Source: Candidatus Nomurabacteria bacterium
Lineage (GTDB): Bacteria; Patescibacteriota; Minisyncoccia; Phycocordibacterales; UBA9973
NCBI GenBank assembly: GCA_023267315.1
Contig: JAHFNN010000058.1
Coordinates: 1-5,521 of the forward strand
Length of the DNA: 5,521 bases
Reading direction: 5' to 3'
The notes below the pieces were generated by a model that saw nothing but the letters and a program-made list of their open reading frames with translations, was not told where the DNA came from and ran no database searches. Position 1 is the stretch's first letter. The number at the start of each line of letters is the position of its first letter. Below, in pieces: positions 1-4,879 of the stretch. A program made the position numbers and the translations under genes.

Positions 1-1
1 G

Positions 2-964
2 TCTGTGGCTCCATTGGCAAATTTGGGTAGTGAATTCAAAGAAGAAGCTCCAACAGGTAAACCTGTATTCACTAAAAAACCAGATGTGGCACTAAGTACT
101 GGGGAGCGTCAGTCTCGTCCACCAGTGGCGCGTGTTCGCCAAGAGCCGGATCGAGTAGGACTTAAGGAAATTTTGAAACAAGCACTAGGAGATACTGTTG
201 CTACAGATACAGTCTTAGAAAAAACAGCAGATGAGCAACCTGCTCCTGCTCCGGAAAAGAAAGAAGCGCTCTCATTGTCGGCGCTAAAAAAGAAACCTGA
301 AAAACCGGCCTCGCAGTCTTCATTTACTATTACAACTAAAAAAGAAGCGTCACCTGAGAATATTTCAGAATTGAAAAACGCGCTTGCTGCTGCGCTCGGT
401 ACTGCATCTCCAGAGAAGAAAGATGAAGATGCGCCTGCTTCTATACCTAAACCTACTCATATGACACCACCTCCACCTCCTGTTCCTGACAATTCTCTTG
501 CGCTCGCAAAAGAAGCAGAAGAAAAGAAAAAGCGTGAAGAAGAGGAGCGAATACTCGCCCTACAAAAAAAGAAAGAGGAAGAAGATCGTGCTCGAAAGAT
601 GGCAGAAGAAGCTGCACAAAAAGAGCTTCTTGAAAAGACGAGAAAAGAACTTGCTGATAAAGAAAAGCAACTTCGTGATGAGGAAGAGCGAATACGAAAC
701 GAGCGGATGCAGAGAGAAAAAGAAGAAATTGCACGACGTGAAGCACTCGCCAAAGAGGCAGAAGAAAAAACAAAACAAGATCTTAAGGCACGAGAAGACG
801 AATTAAAACGCCAGGAAGTATTGCGCCAAGAGGAACTCAAGAAGCAAGAAGCAGATCAGCTTGCACGACAGCAAGAAGAAGCGCAAAAGAAAAAAGAGGA
901 ATCAGTACCAAAGAAAAAAACTAAGGAAGTGCCCGAGGATATCCTTAGAAAAATTTTAGAATAA
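2..964 (+). CDS. Lys/Glu-rich coiled-coil protein of unknown function, 5'-partial
   Basis: I do not recognise a named family. The frame is open to the left edge (the codon at 2-4 is TCT). The first start-like codon, GTG at 5, gives 319 residues, but the text there reads like mid-protein, so the true start is probably outside the window. Numbering from that GTG, residues 1-162 are Pro/Ala/Lys-rich and probably disordered, with a PPPPPVP run at 155-161. Residues about 164-298 are an almost continuous charged heptad-like E/K/R/Q helix, expected to form a long coiled coil. There is no Cys, no Trp and no membrane segment, so it is probably cytoplasmic. Short amphipathic motifs recur: GLKEILKQALG at 52-62 and SELKNALAAALG at 121-132; a related C-terminal tail, PEDILRKILE, closes the protein. 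These look like docking helices joined by flexible linkers (inference). It ends in TAA, 18 bp before the secreted LTD protein, with no terminator between, so the two are probably co-transcribed. The coding call is firm; the function is unknown. Confidence 0.85.
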   Translation, partial: SVAPLANLGSEFKEEAPTGKPVFTKKPDVALSTGERQSRPPVARVRQEPDRVGLKEILKQALGDTVATDTVLEKTADEQPAPAPEKKEALSLSALKKKPEKPASQSSFTITTKKEASPENISELKNALAAALGTASPEKKDEDAPASIPKPTHMTPPPPPVPDNSLALAKEAEEKKKREEEERILALQKKKEEEDRARKMAEEAAQKELLEKTRKELADKEKQLRDEEERIRNERMQREKEEIARREALAKEAEEKTKQDLKAREDELKRQEVLRQEELKKQEADQLARQQEEAQKKKEESVPKKKTKEVPEDILRKILE

Positions 965-982
965 ATTTTAAAATAAATATAT

Positions 983-2458
983 ATGAGAAAATATTTTCTT
1001 ATTATTATTTCTTTGTTTGTTTTTATACCAGCGTACGCTCATGCGCAGGTACTCATAAATGAGGTGCGTATTGATGGTGGTGAATTCGTGGAACTCTATA
1101 ATCCAGACAGTACTCCGACCTCACTTAAAAATTATTATTTCACCTACTATTCTGGAACTCAGCCTGATTGGACGAAACCGTTTCGTTCGAAGCTATTTCC
1201 TGATACAGCAACAATTCAAGCCGGATCGTATTATTTGATTGCTCTTGGTGAGTACACTGGCACTTTAGACTGGCAGCCGTATACAAGTTCATTTCTCTCA
1301 AATGGAGCGGGAACTGTGGCGATTTGGGATGGTGATCCGAAACAAGCTTCTTCAGAGCACATCGATGTGTTTGGGTGGGGGTCTGCGCTACTTTCTTTAG
1401 GTCAGCCATTTATTGTGCCAGATACGATTCCGGCTGGCGCGAGTTTTAGTAGAAAAGCTGATACTGACAACAATGCCACTGATTTTATAACAACTCCAGA
1501 TGCAACTCCCGGTGAATTAAATAGTGTTGATAATAATAATTCAGATACTCCTCCAGCTAATCCAGATCCTGTTGCGGCAAATCCTTTAAAAAATATCATT
1601 GAACCAACAATTTCCACTAAAATAATTCTGAAAAATAAGGCGTTCGTTGGATTACCAACTACGTTCTCGAGTACCACATTGGGATATAGTAGAGAAGAAC
1701 TTCTAAATGGAGTGTGGTCTTGGAATTTTGGAGATGGTACTATACAAGAAGACACACAATATTTATCTGATAAGAAAATGTTTAACCACGTGTTTGCCTA
1801 TCCGGGTGAGTATGTTGTTACTCTTGAATATAAAAGGAACGCATATATACAAAATCCAGATGCTCTTGATCGGATGACCGTGAATGTTTCTCAGGCGAAT
1901 GTTGCTATTACTAATGTCTCGTATGACGCAAAAGAGGGAATTGAAATTACAAATACAACACCAGCAGAGATTGATATCTCAGGATGGATTATTCGCTCTG
2001 GTGAGAGTCGATTCATTCTGCCTAAGAATTCTATTATTATGGCAAATAAAAAAATGATGATCTCTGGTGCACAGCTGGGACTTAAAATACAAGATGGGGG
2101 TAGTGTCTCGATTTCATATCCTGATGGAACACAAGTGTCAGTATTTCCTAAAGACACGGTGGCTCGATCTGATTCAAAAGTAAGAAATGGGGAAGTTGTA
2201 GAATCGTATTCTTCGGTATCAGATAGCGAAGAAAAAAGTATGGCAGAAAATCTTTTGTCGGCACAAGTTGCTCAAGCGGCTGATGGGAGTGATAAAAATA
2301 GTGACGCGGCTGGTAAACCTGGAGTCATTTCAAGTGGGTGGTTGTATGGAGGATTAGCAGGAATACTTATTATCGCAGCGTGGTCTTCGGTATATATACG
2401 ACGCAAAAAAGCTTCGGGGGAGGCGACAGAAGCTGATTCGTTCACACTAGTAGAATAG
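983..2458 (+). CDS. Secreted, membrane-anchored surface protein with two lamin-tail domains and a PKD domain
   Basis: 491 residues. Residues 1-21 form a Sec signal peptide (MRK, hydrophobic IIISLFVFIP, then AYAHA|Q as the likely cleavage site), which supports this ATG. Residues about 22-178 match a lamin-tail (LTD) fold: opening VLINEVRIDGGEFVELYN, then LKNYYFTYYSG, GSYYLIALG and TPGELN at the close. A low-complexity Asn/Asp/Pro linker (about 179-203) follows. Residues about 211-305 form a PKD-type beta-sandwich with the hallmark WSWNFGDG (245-252) and YPGEYVVTLEY (273-283). A second, shorter LTD-like domain spans about 307-390 (EGIEITNTTPAEIDISGWIIRSG). A Ser/Asp/Ala-rich stalk leads to one transmembrane helix (about 452-471) and an RRKK cytoplasmic tail, giving an N-out, C-in protein. 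LTD and PKD modules are known in extracellular adhesion or binding proteins; the ligand here is unknown. No Shine-Dalgarno sequence lies in the AT-only 18-bp gap after the coiled-coil gene, so translation may be coupled or leader-independent. An adhesin or cell-surface display role is inferred. Confidence 0.9.
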   Translation: MRKYFLIIISLFVFIPAYAHAQVLINEVRIDGGEFVELYNPDSTPTSLKNYYFTYYSGTQPDWTKPFRSKLFPDTATIQAGSYYLIALGEYTGTLDWQPYTSSFLSNGAGTVAIWDGDPKQASSEHIDVFGWGSALLSLGQPFIVPDTIPAGASFSRKADTDNNATDFITTPDATPGELNSVDNNNSDTPPANPDPVAANPLKNIIEPTISTKIILKNKAFVGLPTTFSSTTLGYSREELLNGVWSWNFGDGTIQEDTQYLSDKKMFNHVFAYPGEYVVTLEYKRNAYIQNPDALDRMTVNVSQANVAITNVSYDAKEGIEITNTTPAEIDISGWIIRSGESRFILPKNSIIMANKKMMISGAQLGLKIQDGGSVSISYPDGTQVSVFPKDTVARSDSKVRNGEVVESYSSVSDSEEKSMAENLLSAQVAQAADGSDKNSDAAGKPGVISSGWLYGGLAGILIIAAWSSVYIRRKKASGEATEADSFTLVE

Positions 2459-2463
2459 CGCTC

Positions 2464-2557
2464 GCCTGTTTCTTTTTAAAAACACGCGTATTTGCCTACT
2501 GGCAAATCGCTATACTCGCACTGACGCGCTCCGTAATGTTTTTAAAAAGAAACAGGC
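2464..2557. repeat. Nested palindrome: 21-bp perfect inverted repeat around a 7-bp hairpin
   Basis: Arms 2464-2484 and 2537-2557 are exact reverse complements (21 of 21; outer part GCCTGTTTC, inner part TTTTTAAAAACA) separated by 52 bp. Directly inside, CGCG at 2485-2488 can pair with CGCG at 2525-2528. The loop holds a second perfect stem, ATTTGCC (2490-2496) with GGCAAAT (2501-2507) around a TACT tetraloop. The right arm has an alternative partner: CAGGCTC at 2553-2559 pairs with GAGCCTG at 2573-2579. No long T run follows the outer stem on either strand, so it is not a textbook terminator. It begins 6 bp after the stop of the LTD gene in a convergent gap. It could be a dispersed palindromic (REP/MITE-like) element, a 3'-end stabilising structure or an unusual transcription barrier. 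The structure is directly visible; the role is not. Confidence 0.85.
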
Positions 2558-2602
2558 TCGCTTGGATTAGCTGAGCCTGCTGATTAAGTTTAGTGGTGTT
2601 GT

Positions 2603-2647
2603 GTAAATAAAAAATCGTCCGCTTTAGCAGGATGATTTTTTATTTAC
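2603..2647. terminator. Bidirectional intrinsic terminator between convergent genes
   Basis: Arms 2603-2620 and 2630-2647 pair over 18 positions with a single G-T wobble (2617 with 2633) around a 9-nt loop. Each strand reads as a short GC-containing stem (ATCGTCC/GGATGAT) followed by TTTTTTATTTAC. This serves both the plus-strand LTD transcript and the minus-strand sigma/anti-sigma transcript. The distal arm covers the TAA stop (2644-2646) of the minus-strand membrane protein, so its termination hairpin begins inside the coding sequence. Confidence 0.88.
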
Positions 2648-3906
2648 TGTTGGGTCGTACCTGGTGTGAGGGGGTTTGTAGTTTCGTTAGTTTGATTTCC
2701 CAGAGAGAAATTTATAGAAGTTTTTTCTCCAGCTTTTACTAACACTTCTTTTGAAGAGAGTATTTTTTGATCCGCACTATTTTGTATTTTTACGGTGTAG
2801 GTTCCTGGGGTGACTTTGAATGAAAACTTTCCAGTATCTTCGAGTGTTTTTTGTTTAATAATATTCGTCGAGTCTTTTGGGGTGATGAGTATTTCTTTTG
2901 TTGTGTAGGATTCACTTGGTGTCGTGCACGGTGTGACGGTGAGTGCTCCTGGACATTCCACTGTGATGGTCACTACCCCCTGAACAATCCCCGCATTTTC
3001 TCCTTGCAAGATCGTTTCATCTTCGTTATTTTGCATCAGACTTGTCGTCTTAAGTGTTGCTAGTACTGATGTCGTTGCTGGGCCTTCATTTTGAGCGAGA
3101 TCGGTATTTTGTGTGTTTGTTTCTTGTTCACCTCCCTGTGTTAATATTTTTTCTTTTTGGGCATTTATAACAGAATTCAAAGTGCTCATATCATGCGTCA
3201 AAGCGACTACATTTGTGTTTATAGCTCGATGACGATTTTCATTCGCATCTGAAGAATTTGATTTATCAGTGTCGTTATTTTTTTTACTTGAAAATGTCAT
3301 TGGTGCTATCGTTGAAGTTTGAGCTACTCCCGAGAGAGCGACTTGGTCACTATTTGTATTTTCAAATGATGGTCGGAGGTCATTGATTACTGCAAGTACT
3401 TTCCCTTGCTTACCTTCATGAGAGAGATCTGAAAGAGAATTTGCAAGTTCGTCGCTATTTTGTATGAGTGCAACTTGGGCTGCTTCTTCTCGACGAGTGT
3501 CGAGTAAGTTTGCTTTTTTAAGTGTATCGATTTCACTCAAACGTGTTTTTACGTGTTCTGCGAGCACTGTTGCTCTTGCCTCAGTAGTGAACGAAAGCGA
3601 TGTTGCTACTTTTTCTGCTACATGTACTTTAAAAGGATAGAGTAAATCTCCTGGGAGAGCGCTTTGTGATGCATATGCTAAACCACTGCCACCAGCAACA
3701 AAGATTAAGAGCACCGCCAGGGCTACTTGCATGAATCTGCTTACATGAAAAAGATGCCCAATTGGAGAAGGGATTTGTTTCTGTGTTGATAGATGTGATG
3801 GATGTGACGCTACGAAAGATTGTACACGCATGCGCATGTCGATCTTCTCATGTGGTGTCATCTTAACAGCACGTAGTTTTTTAAGTTGTGATATAAGGGG
3901 ATTCAT
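2644..3906 (-). CDS. DUF5667-type single-pass membrane protein, probable anti-sigma factor
   Basis: 420 residues. The N-terminal 58 residues are basic and cytoplasmic (LISQLKKLRAVKMTPHEKID), followed by one transmembrane helix at about 59-79 (VALAVLLIFVAGGSGLAYA). ALPGDLLYPFKVHVAEKV (84-101) and the following helices (to about 180) fit the DUF5667 pattern found behind ECF sigma genes. Residues about 181-306 are a low-complexity Asn/Ser/Thr/Gln linker. Residues about 307-402 look like a carboxypeptidase-regulatory or SdrD-type beta-sandwich (VVTITVECPG at the start, GKFSFKVTPGTYTVKI at 359-373), with C318 and C327 as a possible disulfide pair. No zinc anti-sigma HxxxCxxC motif is visible, so sigma binding by the N-terminal segment is inferred from topology and position. 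The start lies 1 bp after the sigma stop with no Shine-Dalgarno sequence, which suggests translational coupling. The gene ends inside the bidirectional terminator. A role as envelope sensor restraining the sigma factor is likely but unproven. Confidence 0.85.
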   Translation of the reverse strand: MNPLISQLKKLRAVKMTPHEKIDMRMRVQSFVASHPSHLSTQKQIPSPIGHLFHVSRFMQVALAVLLIFVAGGSGLAYASQSALPGDLLYPFKVHVAEKVATSLSFTTEARATVLAEHVKTRLSEIDTLKKANLLDTRREEAAQVALIQNSDELANSLSDLSHEGKQGKVLAVINDLRPSFENTNSDQVALSGVAQTSTIAPMTFSSKKNNDTDKSNSSDANENRHRAINTNVVALTHDMSTLNSVINAQKEKILTQGGEQETNTQNTDLAQNEGPATTSVLATLKTTSLMQNNEDETILQGENAGIVQGVVTITVECPGALTVTPCTTPSESYTTKEILITPKDSTNIIKQKTLEDTGKFSFKVTPGTYTVKIQNSADQKILSSKEVLVKAGEKTSINFSLGNQTNETTNPLTPGTTQQ

Positions 3907-3907
3907 T

Positions 3908-4423
3908 TTATTCTGGTTGGTTAAATAATGTTCTGGCTTTTGCTATAGCGCGATGGATACGTACCGAGACTGTGTTTTCTGCTTCTCCGGTGATTCGCGC
4001 GATTTCTTTTATTGAAAGGTCTTCTACATACCGCATCATGAGCACATCTCGATACTTCTCTTCAAGTCCTTCAAGTTGCTTCAGTAAAATGCCACCATCA
4101 ATTTGATCGATTACTTCAGGGGCTTTTGTATCTCTAAAGTCGTATCCTTCCTCAAACAGCGCATCTAATGATTCAGATTTTTTCTTACGATATTCATCGA
4201 TAACGATATTTCTCGCGATTCTGTATAAAAATGCCTTCATGTTAATCACATGAGTTCCTTGAATAATGGATTCCCATGCTCGGGTAAAGGTCTCTTGGGA
4301 AAGGTCCAACGCACGCTCTCTATCAGAGATTTTTAAGAAGATATATCGAAAAATAGCTTGGGAATACTCATCGTACGCCCGCATGAAGTCTTTTTCGTTG
4401 ATTGTGTCAGAGGAGCTTTTCAT
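3908..4423 (-). CDS. ECF-family RNA polymerase sigma factor (sigma-70 family)
   Basis: 171 residues, a normal length for an ECF sigma with only regions 2 and 4. Region 2 spans about 12-82: DLSQETFTRAWE (40-51) is the region 2.2 core-binding signature, and MKAFLYRIARNIVIDEYRKKK (62-82) is the region 2.3/2.4 helix that melts and reads the -10. A short acidic linker follows (about 86-112). Region 4 spans about 114-167: LEGLEEKYRDVLMMRYVEDLS leads into the helix-turn-helix IKEIARITGEAENTVSVRIHRAIAKAR, which reads the -35. No extra C-terminal domain is present. It is the first gene of a two-gene unit with the membrane protein 1 bp downstream, the usual sigma/anti-sigma arrangement. The ATG at 4421-4423 gives a full N-terminus; Met14 is a possible but less likely alternative. 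A TATAAT box lies about 50 bp upstream. I found no convincing ECF-type (GGAAC...CGTC) autoregulatory promoter before it. The regulon cannot be inferred from this window. Confidence 0.95.
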   Translation of the reverse strand: MKSSSDTINEKDFMRAYDEYSQAIFRYIFLKISDRERALDLSQETFTRAWESIIQGTHVINMKAFLYRIARNIVIDEYRKKKSESLDALFEEGYDFRDTKAPEVIDQIDGGILLKQLEGLEEKYRDVLMMRYVEDLSIKEIARITGEAENTVSVRIHRAIAKARTLFNQPE

Positions 4424-4473
4424 AAGTAAAGACGTGCTCTTTCCGTTATTCTTACAGCTACAGAGCAGCCCTT

Positions 4474-4502
4474 ATTATATCTTTTCCTACGCGTAAAAAA
4501 TA
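4474..4502 (-). promoter_or_regulatory. Putative promoter of the sigma/anti-sigma operon
   Basis: On the minus strand a perfect TATAAT lies at 4479-4474, predicting a start near 4467 and a leader of about 44 nt before the sigma ATG. At the 17-bp spacing the -35 position (4502-4497) reads TATTTT, a weak match that falls on the T-tract of the preceding terminator. The perfect -10 with a poor -35 suggests either a weak housekeeping promoter or one helped by an activator. The -10 is seen directly; promoter function is inferred. Confidence 0.5.
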
Positions 4503-4520
4503 GGCCTCCGTGGCCTTTTG
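4495..4520 (-). terminator. Intrinsic terminator reading the minus strand
   Basis: On the minus strand, AGGCC (4516-4512) and GGCCT (4506-4502) form a 5-bp GC-rich stem around ACGGA, preceded by A residues and followed by A then TTTTTT (4500-4495). This is a standard terminator for a transcript coming from higher coordinates, and the small membrane-protein gene ending at 4538 is the obvious client. The reverse direction is weaker (only TTTT after the stem), and no plus-strand transcript is expected there. Confidence 0.7.
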
Positions 4521-4537
4521 CCATTTGAGACGTATGG

Positions 4538-4693
4538 TTAGCGTTCGAGAACCTTTAAAAAAGGCGGGGATTTGAACCTCTTTGATATAAATGAATTGAT
4601 TTGTTTTCGATACGTTAAAATCGCAATAGTTGTAATAAACATTGTTGAAATAATGAGACTGATAATAAATTGTATATCTGAAATTTCCTCCAT
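4538..4693 (-). CDS. Probable small single-pass membrane protein, 51 aa
   Basis: ATG at 4693-4691, TAA at 4540-4538. The protein starts acidic (MEEISD), has one strongly hydrophobic stretch at about residues 7-28 (IQFIISLIISTMFITTIAIL then TY), and continues with a basic segment (RKQINSFISKRFK, from residue 29) ending SPPFLKVLER. The charge asymmetry predicts N-out, C-in by the positive-inside rule. Support comes from context: a TATAAT box about 60 bp upstream, an intrinsic terminator starting 18 bp after the stop, and no better gene in 4424-4879. A competing 92-residue frame (4736-4458) runs through the terminator and the sigma promoter and has no membrane or domain signature. No Shine-Dalgarno sequence precedes the ATG, as with its neighbours. 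I recognise no family. It is divergent from the NDH-2-like gene and may be co-regulated with it (inference). Chance AT-rich reading remains possible. Confidence 0.5.
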   Translation of the reverse strand: MEEISDIQFIISLIISTMFITTIAILTYRKQINSFISKRFKSPPFLKVLER

Positions 4694-4724
4694 ATATTTC
4701 TAGACGCACTACAGTCTCTAATAT

Positions 4725-4741
4725 TACCGATTTCATCGGTA
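4725..4741. promoter_or_regulatory. 7-bp perfect palindrome near the start of the small-gene transcript
   Basis: TACCGAT (4725-4731) and ATCGGTA (4735-4741) are exact reverse complements around TTC. With the minus-strand -10 at 4757-4752 the predicted start is near 4745, placing this element about 4-20 nt downstream. It could be a repressor operator or a 5'-leader hairpin that protects or regulates the mRNA. The symmetry is seen directly; the role is inferred. Confidence 0.4.
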
Positions 4742-4751
4742 TAAGCTCGAA

Positions 4752-4780
4752 ATTATATGGATATTTGGTATACCCCGTGA
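4752..4780 (-). promoter_or_regulatory. Putative promoter of the small membrane-protein gene
   Basis: A perfect TATAAT lies at 4757-4752 on the minus strand. At 17-bp spacing the -35 hexamer (4780-4775) reads TCACGG, with essentially no match to TTGACA, and this falls inside the left arm of the 16-bp inverted repeat. A good -10 with a non-consensus -35 covered by a conserved repeat is typical of an activator-dependent promoter (inference). The leader before the ATG at 4693 would be about 50 nt. Confidence 0.4.
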
Positions 4781-4871
4781 GATATATTAAATATAAAAAA
4801 CTGAGAATGAAATTTGTTTAGATTAAATCTTTTACCAAAGATGTTTACGTAAGTAATCTCACGGGGTATAC
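4768..4871. repeat. Perfect 16-bp inverted repeat spanning the divergent control region
   Basis: Left arm 4768-4783 (GTATACCCCGTGAGAT) and right arm 4856-4871 are exact reverse complements, 16 of 16, separated by 72 bp of very AT-rich DNA. The right arm covers the spacer and most of the -10 of the oxidoreductase promoter; the left arm covers the -35 position of the divergent small-gene promoter. Neither predicted transcript contains both arms, so it probably acts as DNA, as paired regulator sites or a looping operator, rather than as an RNA hairpin. A tiny inverted-repeat element is an alternative, but I see no clear target duplication at the flanks. Confidence 0.85.
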
Positions 4872-4879
4872 TTATACGC
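4844..4879 (+). promoter_or_regulatory. Promoter of the NDH-2-like gene, probably giving a leaderless mRNA
   Basis: TTTACG (4844-4849, 4 of 6 to TTGACA), a 17-bp spacer, then TATACT (4867-4872, 5 of 6 to TATAAT). Only 7 nt separate the -10 from the ATG at 4880, so transcription should begin at or next to the start codon and leave no room for a ribosome-binding site. The right arm of the 16-bp inverted repeat (4856-4871) overlaps the spacer and -10, a position from which a bound protein would block RNA polymerase. Confidence 0.6.

Noticed and set aside
453..840. Antisense and out-of-frame reading frames over the coiled-coil gene
   Set aside because: They are Ser/Phe/Leu-rich or Lys-rich low-complexity by-products of the purine-rich coiled-coil codons.
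4424..4500. A possible ECF-type autoregulatory promoter (GGAA...CGTC) before the sigma gene
   Set aside because: GGAAAGAGCACGTC is present on the minus strand, but the two boxes are only about 6 bp apart, far less than the usual spacing of about 16-17 bp.
4563..4580. A tRNA T-arm-like string on the minus strand (GGTTCAAATCC followed by CCGCC), possibly a tRNA fragment or attachment site
   Set aside because: The T-stem pairs poorly, there is no matching acceptor, D-arm or anticodon arm upstream and no CCA. The bases are explained by the KRFKSPP codons of the 51-residue frame.
4458..4736. A 92-residue minus-strand reading frame
   Set aside because: It reads through the intrinsic terminator (4495-4520) and the TATAAT box of the sigma operon, has no domain or membrane signature, and competes with the better 51-residue frame.
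4768..4871. The 16-bp inverted repeat as the ends of a small transposable element
   Set aside because: The flanks (TTTG on the left, TTAT on the right) show no clear target duplication, and the arms align with promoter elements. Kept only as an alternative.
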